A DNA stretch of 64,000 nt from JBFHIZ01 sp963666475 (GCA_963666475.2 OY762821.2:558001-622000); one strand, 5' to 3'; counted from the stretch's first letter, positions 50,913-60,275 are shown. Notes: generated by a model not told the origin, from the sequence alone. Made by a program: numbers and translations.

Positions 50913-52229
50913 TTAGGAGAATAAAATGGTATTCATCAGGCTTTCCAGATATTCTTGTTTTCCTGAGGAAGGGAGTTCTGGCTTTCCTAGTCCGATTGCA
51001 TAATCCGATAGTTCCTCAAGAGACGTTTGGTTGTCTCTGATTTTTTTGCCGATTCCTGACTGATAACTTTCATAGCGAGTAGATACAAAGTCATCAATTC
51101 TACCATCTTCAAGTATCTTGGCTGCATTCATTAATCCCAGGGCAAATGTGTCCATTCCTAAAATATAAGCTTCAAACATATCTTCATAAGTATAGCTAGA
51201 TCGTCGTGTCTTTGAATCAAAGTTAAAACCTCCAGTTAGTCCACCAGCCTTTAAGACTTCGTACATACACAACGTTGAATCATATACATCAACAGGAAAT
51301 TGGTCGGTGTCCCATCCGAGTAGATTGTCGCCTTGATTTGCATCAATACTTCCTAGCATGCCATTCATTGCACTGATACGAAGTTCATGCTGGAATGTGT
51401 GTCCTGCAAGGGTTGCATGGTTTGCTTCAATGTTCATTTTGAAGTCCTTGTCCAATCCGTACTGACGTAAAAAGCCGATCGCTGTTGAAGCATCAAAATC
51501 ATATTGATGTTTCATTGGTTCTTTTGGTTTTGGTTCAATGTAAAAATCGCCAGTAAATCCAATTTTTCGTCCATAATCGACAGCCATTTTCATTAGCCGT
51601 GCTATGTTTTCTTGTTCAAATTTTACATCTGTATTAAGGAGAGTTTCATAGCCTTCTCGTCCGCCCCAGAACACATAACCTTTTCCACCAAGTTTTACTG
51701 TACAGTCGAGCGCTTTTTTGATCTGTGCAGCTGCAAAACTAAAAACATCTGCAGAATTGGAACTTCCGGCTCCGTTCATATACCTTGGGTTTGAAAAACA
51801 ATTTGCAGTTCCCCAGAGAAGTTTAATATCAGTTCCTTTCATTTTTTCTAGGATATAGTCTGTGATCTCATCGAGACGCTGATTTGTCTCTGCAATGGAA
51901 TCGGCTTCTGGAACCAAGTCAATATCGTGAAAACAAAAATAGGTGATGCCTAATTTTTGCATAAACTCAAATCCGGCATCTACTTTTGCCTTCGCATGTT
52001 CCATCGTACCAGATACTTGCCCGAAACTTTTATCTCCGGTTCCTACACCGAACATATCTGCACCACTCGCACACATGTTGTGCCACCATGCCATAGAAAA
52101 AGGAAGATGTTCTTTCATGGTCTTTCCCATGATTACTTTATTGGGATCATAATATTTAAAAGCAAAGTTATTTTTGCTTTTTGGCCCTTCGTATACAATG
52201 TTAGGTATTCCTTGAAAAATATCATTCAT
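50913..52229 (-). CDS. xylA: Xylose isomerase
   Basis: A 438-residue class II xylose isomerase. The signature 'VFWGGREGYETL', the metal-binding 'YIEPKPKEPMKHQYDFD' and 'IEANHATLAGHTFQHE' are present. The frame opens at a TTG at 52253, but the AGGCAGGA site and family length favour ATG 52229 ('MNDIFQG'). It converts xylose to xylulose. No xylulokinase or xylose transporter is beside it. Confidence 0.96.
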   Translation of the reverse strand: MNDIFQGIPNIVYEGPKSKNNFAFKYYDPNKVIMGKTMKEHLPFSMAWWHNMCASGADMFGVGTGDKSFGQVSGTMEHAKAKVDAGFEFMQKLGITYFCFHDIDLVPEADSIAETNQRLDEITDYILEKMKGTDIKLLWGTANCFSNPRYMNGAGSSNSADVFSFAAAQIKKALDCTVKLGGKGYVFWGGREGYETLLNTDVKFEQENIARLMKMAVDYGRKIGFTGDFYIEPKPKEPMKHQYDFDASTAIGFLRQYGLDKDFKMNIEANHATLAGHTFQHELRISAMNGMLGSIDANQGDNLLGWDTDQFPVDVYDSTLCMYEVLKAGGLTGGFNFDSKTRRSSYTYEDMFEAYILGMDTFALGLMNAAKILEDGRIDDFVSTRYESYQSGIGKKIRDNQTSLEELSDYAIGLGKPELPSSGKQEYLESLMNTILFS

Positions 52230-52362
52230 AAAGTTGTCCTGCCTTTCGTTCAATAATAATAATTGTTAGATACATACATTGTACTCGTTTTTGTACAATT
52301 TCGTCAATTGAATAATCATGATATAATTAAGAAAAAAAGGTTATTTGAAAGGAGGGAAGTTC

Positions 52363-52728
52363 ATGCATGCCTATGTTAAAAAACATGAAGAATATATTTT
52401 GAATCAAATGAGAGAAGGAAAGATAGACGTTTTGCTATTAACGTATCATCAAATGGAGCTTCGACACTTGCAACACGAGAGACTCATTCATTTACTCGTT
52501 TTATTTCTTTTTTCCATTCTATTTTTTGCATCATTTGTTTTATTATATGTTCGAGTATCGCTGATGCTAATGATTCTTTTTTTAATTCTCTTGGTATTAG
52601 AGGCTTTTTACGTATGTCATTATTTCTTTTTAGAAAATCATGTTCAAAAATGGTATTTATATGAAAATACAATGAATCAAAAGTTATATGGGAAAGGAGC
52701 AAACCTATCAAAGGAAGTTAAGCTTTAA
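52363..52728 (+). CDS. Small membrane protein, two membrane segments
   Basis: A 121-residue protein behind an AAAGGAGGG site (spacing 6). Residues 1-38 are charged and helical ('EEYILNQMREGK'); two hydrophobic segments follow (about 42-63 and 66-90), then a polar tail. I do not recognise the family. The last 11 bases overlap the end of rsmH on the other strand, so the two genes are convergent without a terminator between them. Confidence 0.7.
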   Translation: MHAYVKKHEEYILNQMREGKIDVLLLTYHQMELRHLQHERLIHLLVLFLFSILFFASFVLLYVRVSLMLMILFLILLVLEAFYVCHYFFLENHVQKWYLYENTMNQKLYGKGANLSKEVKL

Positions 52729-53785
52729 TTGCCCATCGCATTTTCGTGGATTTCGCTCTTCCGTTTAGCTGACATTCTTCTGCTGAAGGGCGGACAACAT
52801 CTTTTGATACTTCGAGATATACTCCTTCTTTTTTTAGACGTTTAAAGGATTTTTTTACTAGGACATCTTCCCCTGAATGAAAAGTTAAAATTGCAACTCT
52901 TCCACCTGGAGCCATAATACCAGGGAGCTTTTCTAGAAAATCATGAAGAACTTCAAATTCACTGTTTACATCAATTCTAAGAGCTTGAAATGTTCGTTGA
53001 CAAGCTTTTTTGATTTTTTTTGTACCTTCTTCTTTGCCATATTCTTGAATCAGCCCCTGCAAGGCATGTTCAATGCATCCTGCTAATTGTTTGGTCGTTT
53101 CAATGGGATTTCCTGTACGTAAATAGGATATAATTTCTTTTGAGATTTCATGTGCATATGGTTCGTCCGCATTTTCTACAAGCATACCTTCCAGTTCTTT
53201 TGCAGATATTTTTTTGAGGCGTTCGGATGCCGAAATGCCTTTTTCAGGATTTAATCGAAGGTCGAGTGGACCTTCTGTTTTGTAGGAAAATCCGCGACTT
53301 GGATCGTCAATTTGCATAGATGAAACCCCTAAATCCGCTAATATGAACTGGATTGGTCCGCTTTCTGCATATAATTGATCGATGTCAGCGAAGTTCATGT
53401 GCTTAATGGTCAAAAGCTTAGGGCCGAACCCTTTTTCCTCTAATCGAATGCGTGTTTTCTCCATTTCTATCGGGTCCACATCTAAGGCATAAATGTGACC
53501 TTCACCGTGGAGGCAGCCCAACATGTGTGATGTATGTCCACCATATCCTAAGGTTGCATCTAAACCAATTTGACCGGGTTTAATCTGCAAAAAATCCAGA
53601 ATTTCTTCTACCATAATTGAAATATGCATACCAGCAGGAGTAGAGCCTTTGCTTATTACTTTGGCAATAGTATCTGCATATTTTTCTGGATCATGTTCTT
53701 TATATTTTTCTTTAAATGTTTTTGGATGCGTTCCACTATAGCGAACACGTCTTTTGTGTTTTGGTGTATCTGATGGATTGTTCAT
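52718..53785 (-). CDS. rsmH: 16S rRNA (cytosine1402-N4)-methyltransferase, form with N-terminal extension
   Basis: A 355-residue MraW/RsmH protein. The methyltransferase core starts near residue 48 with 'TPAGMHISIMVEEILDFL'; 'DATLGYGGHTSHML' binds S-adenosylmethionine and 'FILADLGVSSMQIDDPSRGF' and 'FHSGEDVLVKKSFK' are family motifs. Ordinary RsmH is about 310 residues, so the Lys/Arg-rich first 47 residues ('KHKRRVRYSGTHPKTFKEKY') are an addition. It is not next to mraZ or ftsL, so it is outside the usual division cluster and may be a second copy. Confidence 0.9.
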   Translation of the reverse strand: MNNPSDTPKHKRRVRYSGTHPKTFKEKYKEHDPEKYADTIAKVISKGSTPAGMHISIMVEEILDFLQIKPGQIGLDATLGYGGHTSHMLGCLHGEGHIYALDVDPIEMEKTRIRLEEKGFGPKLLTIKHMNFADIDQLYAESGPIQFILADLGVSSMQIDDPSRGFSYKTEGPLDLRLNPEKGISASERLKKISAKELEGMLVENADEPYAHEISKEIISYLRTGNPIETTKQLAGCIEHALQGLIQEYGKEEGTKKIKKACQRTFQALRIDVNSEFEVLHDFLEKLPGIMAPGGRVAILTFHSGEDVLVKKSFKRLKKEGVYLEVSKDVVRPSAEECQLNGRAKSTKMRWAIKA

Positions 53786-53991
53786 AATTTATTCACTCTT
53801 TCTTTTATTTAACGTCCAATGATTCATAGATATGTACTATCATAATATATAATTTACAGAATGACTAATTATTTATGAAAAAGATAAAGATATTTATCGC
53901 CTCGTATATGTTCTATAATCTTGGTTTGTGATATATTGGTAGTTGGGAAAGAAAATAATTCTATGAACGACAAATGAACGGAGAGTACAAC

Positions 53992-54456
53992 ATGAAAGCT
54001 ATTGAATTAGATCATATTGATGAAGCAATTTTAAACATCCTCCAAAAAGATGCAAAAATGACGATTAAAGATATTGCAAAGCTTGTCTTTCTCTCCGCGC
54101 CAGCTGTTGCTGCAAGAATCGAACGTTTAGAAAAGCATGGTGTGATTCAAGGATATCAGGCGCAGATAAATTACCATGCTCTCGGTTATCACATTAAAGC
54201 ATTCATTCAGGTGAAAGTGGATCCATTAGATAAAGCGGAGTTTTATCCATATATAAGGAGTTGTGAAAATGTAGCGGAATGCAACTGTGTGACAGGGGAA
54301 TATTCAATGCTTTTGGAAGTTCGATTTAAAAGCACTGTTGATCTTGATATTTTTATTGGAAAATTGCAGACATTCGGTCATACGAATACACAGATTGTTT
54401 TTTCAACACATGTTGAGCATCGTGGAATTGTAATGAGCGAGCATATAGAGGGATAA
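53992..54456 (+). CDS. Lrp/AsnC-family transcriptional regulator
   Basis: A 154-residue regulator with an N-terminal helix-turn-helix ('MTIKDIAKLVFLSAPAVAAR') and a C-terminal RAM ligand-binding domain ('IKAFIQVKVDPLDKAEF'). ATG 53974 is in frame, but CGGAGAG gives the start at 53992 a 6-base spacing. It probably senses an amino acid. It stands alone, divergent from rsmH and convergent with the Xre-type gene. Confidence 0.92.
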   Translation: MKAIELDHIDEAILNILQKDAKMTIKDIAKLVFLSAPAVAARIERLEKHGVIQGYQAQINYHALGYHIKAFIQVKVDPLDKAEFYPYIRSCENVAECNCVTGEYSMLLEVRFKSTVDLDIFIGKLQTFGHTNTQIVFSTHVEHRGIVMSEHIEG

Positions 54457-54457
54457 G

Positions 54458-54492
54458 AAAAAAAGACAAACAGCACGTTTGTCTTTTTATTT
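54458..54492. terminator. Bidirectional intrinsic terminator
   Basis: AAAAAGACAAAC and GTTTGTCTTTTT form a 12-bp stem with a 5-base loop and A/T runs outside. It serves the Lrp-type gene and the convergent Xre-type gene. Confidence 0.8.
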
Positions 54493-54711
54493 TTGCGGAT
54501 ATTTTGTTGGGGTATCACTAATACCTGTCATGTAGTCCATGGAAAGGTTATAATATTTTGCTAATACAAGTAAGTTGTCTACGGGAATCCTTGTCTTGCC
54601 ACTTTCATAATCTGCGTAAGTTCGCTGGCCAATATTTAGAATGTCTGCAATATGCTGTTGTGTCAGATCGTGATCTGAGCGAATATTTTTGAGTCGTTCA
54701 TTATATTTCAT
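54487..54711 (-). CDS. Xre-family helix-turn-helix protein
   Basis: A 74-residue stand-alone Cro/CI-type DNA-binding protein ('DLTQQHIADILNIGQRTYAD', 'IPVDNLLVLAKYYNLSMDYM'). No extra domain is present. The 180-base region upstream holds two perfect inverted repeats and a repeated decamer (54759-54837), likely its own operators. There is no phage or toxin gene nearby. Confidence 0.9.
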   Translation of the reverse strand: MKYNERLKNIRSDHDLTQQHIADILNIGQRTYADYESGKTRIPVDNLLVLAKYYNLSMDYMTGISDTPTKYPQK

Positions 54712-54758
54712 GGCACCTCCTTACTTATATAGATTATAAGGAATTATTTTTGGCACCT

Positions 54759-54837
54759 TGACAAATAGAGTTATAAACTCTAAAATTGCATTAGAAAGCT
54801 ATTGCATGACAAATAGCGATTGTCAATTCTTGACAAT
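54759..54837. promoter_or_regulatory. Cluster of inverted and direct repeats upstream of the Xre-type gene
   Basis: It contains TAGAGTT-ATA-AACTCTA (54766-54782), ATTGTCAA-TTC-TTGACAAT (54819-54837) and two copies of TGACAAATAG (54759-54768 and 54807-54816), spaced 48 bases apart. A TATAAT-like box for the Xre-type gene lies closer to its start on the minus strand. Confidence 0.55.
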
Positions 54838-54851
54838 ATACACACCCTAAA

Positions 54852-54890
54852 GAAAAACCGGACCTTATTTTTAAAAGGTCCGGTTTTTTA
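54852..54890. terminator. Intrinsic terminator of the degV gene
   Basis: AAAAACCGGACCTT and AAGGTCCGGTTTTTT form a long stem with T tails in both directions, 5 bases after the minus-strand DegV gene. Confidence 0.8.
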
Positions 54891-54894
54891 AATA

Positions 54895-55752
54895 TTATAT
54901 TTTACGAATCCATCCGATACCAATAACACCTTTACCGATATGGCAGCCAATGGCTGGTGAAATAGGGGCATCAATCATATCTTGTGTAGAAATACCTGCT
55001 TCTTCAAGTTTGGATTTTACGTAAGCGACTTGAGAAGGGGCCTCGGTGTTAAACAGGAAAACAAATTGAACATCCTGACCATGGTTTGTGTCTTCAAAGA
55101 ATTTTTCGATGACACGGTCTATTGCCTTTTTTGCAGTACGTATTTTTTCCGTTCCGACAATTTTTCCATCTTCTCCAATTTCTAATATAGGTTTAATATT
55201 TAAAACCGTAGCCATGAAGCCTGCTGCATTTGATAATCGGCCATTCTTTATCAGATATTTAATATCGTTAACCATAAAGATAATGCGGTCATGATCACGA
55301 AGTTTTTCGAGATGTTTTAGAATGTCGTCGACGGATTTTCCTTCTTGAGCCAATCGATATGCTTCGATCGCCATAAACCCAGAAAGGAAAGAAGCGCTTG
55401 CACTATTGAACGGATGTACTTGAAAATCTTCTACATATGTCTTTGTTAGATGAACACCCTGGTATGTACCACTTAGGTGTTCGGAAATAGAAATATAGAT
55501 AGCGTCCGTATATCCTTTTTCTTTTAACTGTTCGTAAAGGTCTAAGAGTTGTCCGGTAGAAGGCTGTGCTGTTGTCGGAATGTTTTCCAAAGAATCTAAT
55601 TGTTGATAAAATTCAGATGGAGTGATATCAAGTCCATCCCAATATTCTTTTCCGTCCATCATGATGGACGTCCTTGCTTTATAAATTTCTTCATAACCTT
55701 CTAAATAATCAAGTCCGCTTGTACTGCAAGTGATAATTGCTATTTTTGACAT
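54895..55752 (-). CDS. DegV-family fatty acid-binding protein
   Basis: A 285-residue DegV protein. The N-terminal 'IAIITCSTSGLDYL' and 'TAQPSTGQLLDLYEQL' and the mid 'ISEHLSGTYQG' match the family, whose members bind a fatty acid and, as FakB, present it to the kinase FakA. In most Firmicutes FakB the first motif reads DSTxD; here it is 'CSTSGLD', a mild departure. FakA is not in the window. Confidence 0.88.
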   Translation of the reverse strand: MSKIAIITCSTSGLDYLEGYEEIYKARTSIMMDGKEYWDGLDITPSEFYQQLDSLENIPTTAQPSTGQLLDLYEQLKEKGYTDAIYISISEHLSGTYQGVHLTKTYVEDFQVHPFNSASASFLSGFMAIEAYRLAQEGKSVDDILKHLEKLRDHDRIIFMVNDIKYLIKNGRLSNAAGFMATVLNIKPILEIGEDGKIVGTEKIRTAKKAIDRVIEKFFEDTNHGQDVQFVFLFNTEAPSQVAYVKSKLEEAGISTQDMIDAPISPAIGCHIGKGVIGIGWIRKI

Positions 55753-56076
55753 GTTGTTCTCCGTTTCTAAATGTTATGAGTATTCTTTAAAATCTAATCG
55801 AATTTTGCGTCTAGACGTATTATAACATATAGGAATGTATCAGCATATGCAAAATTTTAAGGATTCATCTATTGTGTGAGATGGATCAAACACCTTATGA
55901 TAATCCATGAAGACGTTGCAAAATTAATAGATAATTGATAGAATGTTAGTATAATTATTTGAATAAATAAATATTTGCGTGCAATACTAAATTAATTATT
56001 TGCTAGGTCACTATGCTTGCTATTTTATAGTAAGCATTTTTTGTACGAATGGTTTGGTTTCATACGAGGTGATGAG
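55753..56076. other. Intergenic region upstream of the sensor kinase gene
   Basis: This 324-base gap between divergent degV and the kinase gene has no convincing ORF. TATAAT at 55950-55955 could be a -10 box for the kinase gene, without a good -35. A terminator-like hairpin lies at 56013-56043. Confidence 0.5.
56013..56043 (+). terminator. Terminator-like hairpin in the leader of the sensor kinase gene
   Basis: ATGCTTGCTA and TAGTAAGCAT pair (one G-U) around TTTTA, followed by six T. It ends 33 bases before the kinase start, with a possible -10 box upstream, so it could attenuate the kinase transcript or end a short upstream RNA. Confidence 0.6.
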
Positions 56077-58278
56077 ATGGATAAATTGATTAAAAATGGG
56101 AAAAAAACCGTTGGGCTGATTATCAATAACATGTCCATTTATTTTACCATGCTTTTTTGGCGAGAAATTAATAAAATCTGTAAGGAGAAAGATTGGAACC
56201 TTGTAATTATGCCATTGAACCATGTGAATAAGGGTGAAGATATTTATAAAGAGACCGTTTTCTCATTTGCGAACCAAAACAATGTGGATGGACTCATCAT
56301 GCTTTCGAATACTCTAAATGTAGAAGTGGATGCTGGGCGACTAGAAGACCTGATCAAGAACATGGATTCAAGCATTCCGATTATTTCTGCCGGAATGCAT
56401 CTTTCGGGAGCAAACTCCTCGATTTATGCAAATCAAAGAACTGGATTTGCCCAGTTGCTGGACTTTATTTTGGAGCAGAAAGAACGAACGAATATTGCTT
56501 TTTTAAAGGGGAATTCCAAACATTTACATACCATTGAACGTATGAATATTTTCATCGAACGTATGCAAAATCATCAGATTCCTGTAAGAGAAGAACTCAT
56601 TCTAGAAGGGGATTATTATCCAGAATCGGGTGCACTGGCTGTTGAATCCCTTGAAAATAAGATTTATGAGGTGGATGCAATTATTTGTTGCAATGATGAT
56701 ATGGCAATTGGTGTTATGGACGCACTTGCCAAACGAAATATTCGTGTTCCAGAAGATATCCTGGTATCTGGATTTGATGATATTCCAGAGGTCCAGACAA
56801 AAACATCAATTTTGGCTACGGTTTTTCAACCGATTATTGAAATCGCAGAAAAATCGATGGAATCTCTTGCGGATATTTTTGAAGGGAAAACCATAGAAAA
56901 GGACGTTGTTCTTGATACGGCATTTATCTGGAGAAAATCCGCTGGCGGGATATGTCCAAAGGAACAAAATATAATTGAAATTAAAAATATTGATCCGAGA
57001 AATGCATTTATTCAGTTTCGTGATACCCGAATGTTACAAAGACTAATGGTTGAAGGAATTCATGGATTCGTTTCATCGCAGATGATGCAGGAATTATTCT
57101 GGGCGTTGGAGAATGAATTGCCAAATATGGGTATCCATACTTTTTGCCTTGGTTTCTTCCACCCGGAAAGAGCTTATCATGCACAAGATACATTTGACAT
57201 TTTTCCGAGTAATTTTGCATACTTGTGGGGGATTTTTGCAGGGAATCCTATTGGAAAAGAATTTGTAGACACGATGAGTGCAAGACATTTGCTTCCAGAC
57301 CGAATTGATTTGGGATGTGAACGTATGAGCTTGATTTTACAACCATTGTTTCAGGCGGAAGAGGCCTATGGATATATGATCCATGAAGTAAGTACAGAAG
57401 AAGGAAGTATTTACGAAACGCTTAGGCAGCAGATTATTTCTTCTATTAAAATTATATATTTAATGAATGAACAAAAAAGAATTAATATGGAGCTACAACA
57501 TACGTTAGACAATTTACAGGCTACAAAAAATCAATTGATTGAGTCTGAAAAGATGAGTGCACTTGGTACTTTGGTAGCTGGAGTGGCTCATGAAATTAAT
57601 ACTCCGATAGGGGTAAGTGTCTCAGCTGCCTCTTTTTTAGCAGCAGAGGCAACGAAAATAAATAAGGCGATTGCTGAAGCGACTTTAACGAAAACACAGT
57701 TTGGACAATTTGTGAATGAACTAGATAAAAGTTGTGATATTCTTCTTACAAATTTGGAAAAAGCTTCGGAGTTAATTAAGAGTTTTAAAAATGTTGCGGT
57801 GGATCAGACAAGTGATGATTTACGTGAATTTAACGTAAAAGAATACATCGGTCAGATTATCATAAGCTTACATCCGAAACTCAAAAAAAAAGAGATTCAA
57901 ATTGAAGTTGATTGCGTAGAAGATTTATGTATTAAGACCTATCCCGGGGCGATTTCGCAGATACTTACAAACTTTTTTATGAATTCATTTATCCATGGAT
58001 TTGATGATAGACCAGGAGGAAAGATCTGGCTTCATGTTGAGAGGAAAGAAGACCAGATTGAGTTGACGTTTGAAGATGATGGCGTTGGAATTAAGAAAGA
58101 ATATTTATCCAAATTATTTAACCCTTTTTTCACTACAAAAAGAGGGGATGGTGGAACTGGATTAGGACTGCATATCGTCTATAATATTGTAACGCATAAA
58201 TTGAAGGGGAAAGTAAGCTGTGAAAGTAAACCAAATGAAAAAACAACTTTTCGCGTAGTGTTTCCTGAAATCCCGTAG
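56077..58278 (+). CDS. Histidine kinase with LacI-like periplasmic-binding-fold sensor
   Basis: A 733-residue protein without signal peptide or membrane segment. Residues 10-290 are a LacI/GalR-type ligand-binding domain ('TVGLIINNMSIYF', 'ICCNDDMAIGVMDAL', 'ILVSGFDDIPE') but lack the LacI helix-turn-helix. A middle region (300-470) is unassigned. Then come the phosphoacceptor segment 'MSALGTLVAGVAHEINTPIG' (His near 504) and an ATPase domain ('QILTNFFMNSFIHGF', 'DDGVGI', 'GTGLGLHI'). It should sense a soluble cytoplasmic ligand, perhaps a sugar. GAGGTG supports ATG 56077. The partner regulator gene follows 12 bases later. Confidence 0.9.
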   Translation: MDKLIKNGKKTVGLIINNMSIYFTMLFWREINKICKEKDWNLVIMPLNHVNKGEDIYKETVFSFANQNNVDGLIMLSNTLNVEVDAGRLEDLIKNMDSSIPIISAGMHLSGANSSIYANQRTGFAQLLDFILEQKERTNIAFLKGNSKHLHTIERMNIFIERMQNHQIPVREELILEGDYYPESGALAVESLENKIYEVDAIICCNDDMAIGVMDALAKRNIRVPEDILVSGFDDIPEVQTKTSILATVFQPIIEIAEKSMESLADIFEGKTIEKDVVLDTAFIWRKSAGGICPKEQNIIEIKNIDPRNAFIQFRDTRMLQRLMVEGIHGFVSSQMMQELFWALENELPNMGIHTFCLGFFHPERAYHAQDTFDIFPSNFAYLWGIFAGNPIGKEFVDTMSARHLLPDRIDLGCERMSLILQPLFQAEEAYGYMIHEVSTEEGSIYETLRQQIISSIKIIYLMNEQKRINMELQHTLDNLQATKNQLIESEKMSALGTLVAGVAHEINTPIGVSVSAASFLAAEATKINKAIAEATLTKTQFGQFVNELDKSCDILLTNLEKASELIKSFKNVAVDQTSDDLREFNVKEYIGQIIISLHPKLKKKEIQIEVDCVEDLCIKTYPGAISQILTNFFMNSFIHGFDDRPGGKIWLHVERKEDQIELTFEDDGVGIKKEYLSKLFNPFFTTKRGDGGTGLGLHIVYNIVTHKLKGKVSCESKPNEKTTFRVVFPEIP

Positions 58279-58290
58279 GAAGGAGTAGGA

Positions 58291-59838
58291 ATGATGAATG
58301 ATGACTTTATGGAATTTGTGAAGGAAGAACCGGAAGAGAAAAAGTCTCAAATAATAACAAAGAAACCCTTTCAGGTACTGGTAGTAGATGACGAAGAAAG
58401 TGTGCATCAGGTAACGCATCTTTTGTTGGATCACTTTGAATATGAAGGTGCTGGCCTAAACTTAATGAGTGCATACTCCGAGAAAGAAGCAAAAGAAATA
58501 TTAAAAGCACAATCGGACATTGCAGTAGTCTTACTAGATGTTGTAATGGGAAATGATGAATCTGGATTAAAACTTGTAAAATTTATTCGAGAAGATTTAA
58601 ATAATAAACTGATTCGCATTATCTTACGCACTGGTCAACCAGGACAAGCGCCAGAAAAAGAAGTAATTGTAAATTTTGATATCAATGATTATAAATTGAA
58701 AACAGAGTTAACGGCTGACAAGATTTATGTGACAATGGTGACTGCTCTTCGTTCCTATGTGGATTTACATACATTAGAAGATCACAAAAGAGTTCTGGAG
58801 AGGACGATTGAAGCAACAACAAAGCTTTACGAAAATCGAAAATTAGAGGATTTTGTAGAGGCTGTTAATTGGCAGTTCCGGAGAGTGATTCTTGGAGATG
58901 GCGATACAGAGGGAAATAGCTTTATATCATCCATGACTTTAAATATTAATCAGGGAAAATTTTACGTGTATTCCGCTCTTGGGCAATTTGAAGGAAAAGA
59001 AGGCGAATGTGTCGACGATTTTTTAGAACCGGTAGCTGTTTCCTTGTTGAACAGTATAAACGAAAGCCATTCACATGATTATAGAAACGAGTATTTTGCA
59101 GGATATTTAGAGGATGTAGATAAAGAAGGTGCTTTGTTTCTTGTGAAAATGGATAGTCATATTAATGAATGGAATAAAAATATGCTTCGCATTTTTTATT
59201 CGACAGTGAGTGTAGTCTATGCCAATCTAAAACTAAGCCAGGATGTAGAATTAACACAAAAAGAAGTGATTTTTGCCCTTGGTGAAGTTGCAGAAGCGAG
59301 GTCGCAAGAGACCGGTCACCATGTAAAGAGAGTGTCCGAATATTCCAGATTGTTTGCAGAACTGTTAGGTTTTGATGAAGAACAGACAGATTTATTGACG
59401 CTTGCATCACCAGTGCATGATATTGGTAAATTAACCATACCAGACCTTATTTTAAACAAACCAGGAAGATTGGACCAGGAGGAATTTGAAGTAATTAAAA
59501 CACATACGACTTCGGGATATGAGATTTTAAAGGGTTCGAATAAACGTATTTTGAAAACTGCGGCTTTAATTGCTTTGCGGCATCATGAACGATGGAATGG
59601 AACTGGATATCCCGATGGACTGAAACAAGAAGAAATCCACATTTTTGGAAGGATTGTGGCTATTTGTGATGTTTTTGATGCATTGTCCTGTGAACGCGTA
59701 TATAAAAAAGCATGGAGTATTGAGGAGATTGAGGAATATATGAAACAAGAGCGAGGAGAGCAGTTTGATCCAAATTTAGTGGATGTGTTTTTGGATAATA
59801 TTCATCGATTTATGGAGATTCATAATCGCCTGATATAG
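58291..59838 (+). CDS. Response regulator with REC, DUF3369-like and HD-GYP domains
   Basis: A 515-residue protein. The receiver domain (27-150) has 'VVDDEES' and the phosphorylated Asp83 in 'LLDVVMG'. A middle domain (about 170-325) matches the DUF3369 type. The C-terminal HD-GYP phosphodiesterase has 'HDIGKLTIPD' near residue 376 and 'WNGTGYPDGL' near 436, with the metal-binding His and Asp kept. It should degrade cyclic di-GMP when its receiver is phosphorylated by the kinase encoded just upstream. Start behind AAGGAG; two ATG in a row. Confidence 0.93.
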   Translation: MMNDDFMEFVKEEPEEKKSQIITKKPFQVLVVDDEESVHQVTHLLLDHFEYEGAGLNLMSAYSEKEAKEILKAQSDIAVVLLDVVMGNDESGLKLVKFIREDLNNKLIRIILRTGQPGQAPEKEVIVNFDINDYKLKTELTADKIYVTMVTALRSYVDLHTLEDHKRVLERTIEATTKLYENRKLEDFVEAVNWQFRRVILGDGDTEGNSFISSMTLNINQGKFYVYSALGQFEGKEGECVDDFLEPVAVSLLNSINESHSHDYRNEYFAGYLEDVDKEGALFLVKMDSHINEWNKNMLRIFYSTVSVVYANLKLSQDVELTQKEVIFALGEVAEARSQETGHHVKRVSEYSRLFAELLGFDEEQTDLLTLASPVHDIGKLTIPDLILNKPGRLDQEEFEVIKTHTTSGYEILKGSNKRILKTAALIALRHHERWNGTGYPDGLKQEEIHIFGRIVAICDVFDALSCERVYKKAWSIEEIEEYMKQERGEQFDPNLVDVFLDNIHRFMEIHNRLI

Positions 59839-59925
59839 TGAATTGAAAAGCTGCTTGTGGATTTTAGTTTTTCGAAGTATAATTAGGGAAACTTTTTTGA
59901 AAATATTAGGATGGATGGTGACAAA

Positions 59926-60234
59926 ATGAAATTTGAGAATGTAGATGTTGTAAAAGAAGCAAATGTATATTTTGATGGAAAAGTAACGAGTAGAACAATC
60001 TATTTTAAAAATGGAGAAAAGAAGACTTTAGGGTTCATGCTTCCAGGAGAATATGAATTTGGAACAGCATCGGAAGAGTTGATGGAAGTGCTTGGAGGAG
60101 AAATGGAAATTTGCCTTCCGGGAGAAGAAGAATATAATATGTATACAGTAGGGCAAAGTTTTGTGGTAGCTGCAGATTCTGTATTCCAAGTCAAAGTAAA
60201 CACATATGCAGATTATTGCTGTTCTTATAATTAA
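59926..60234 (+). CDS. ppnP: Pyrimidine/purine nucleoside phosphorylase
   Basis: A 102-residue cupin-fold protein of the YaiE/PpnP family ('ANVYFDGKVTSRTIYF', 'LGFMLPGEYEFGT', 'SFVVAADSVFQVKV'). It splits nucleosides with phosphate into base and ribose 1-phosphate, with broad range. An ATG at 59911 is in frame, but the start at 59926 gives the usual length. It may supply uracil for the pyrimidine pathway encoded elsewhere in the window; it is not in that operon. Confidence 0.92.
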   Translation: MKFENVDVVKEANVYFDGKVTSRTIYFKNGEKKTLGFMLPGEYEFGTASEELMEVLGGEMEICLPGEEEYNMYTVGQSFVVAADSVFQVKVNTYADYCCSYN

Positions 60235-60275
60235 AAGATAAACGAAATCAAAGGAGAAGGGGGATTTTGACTCCT

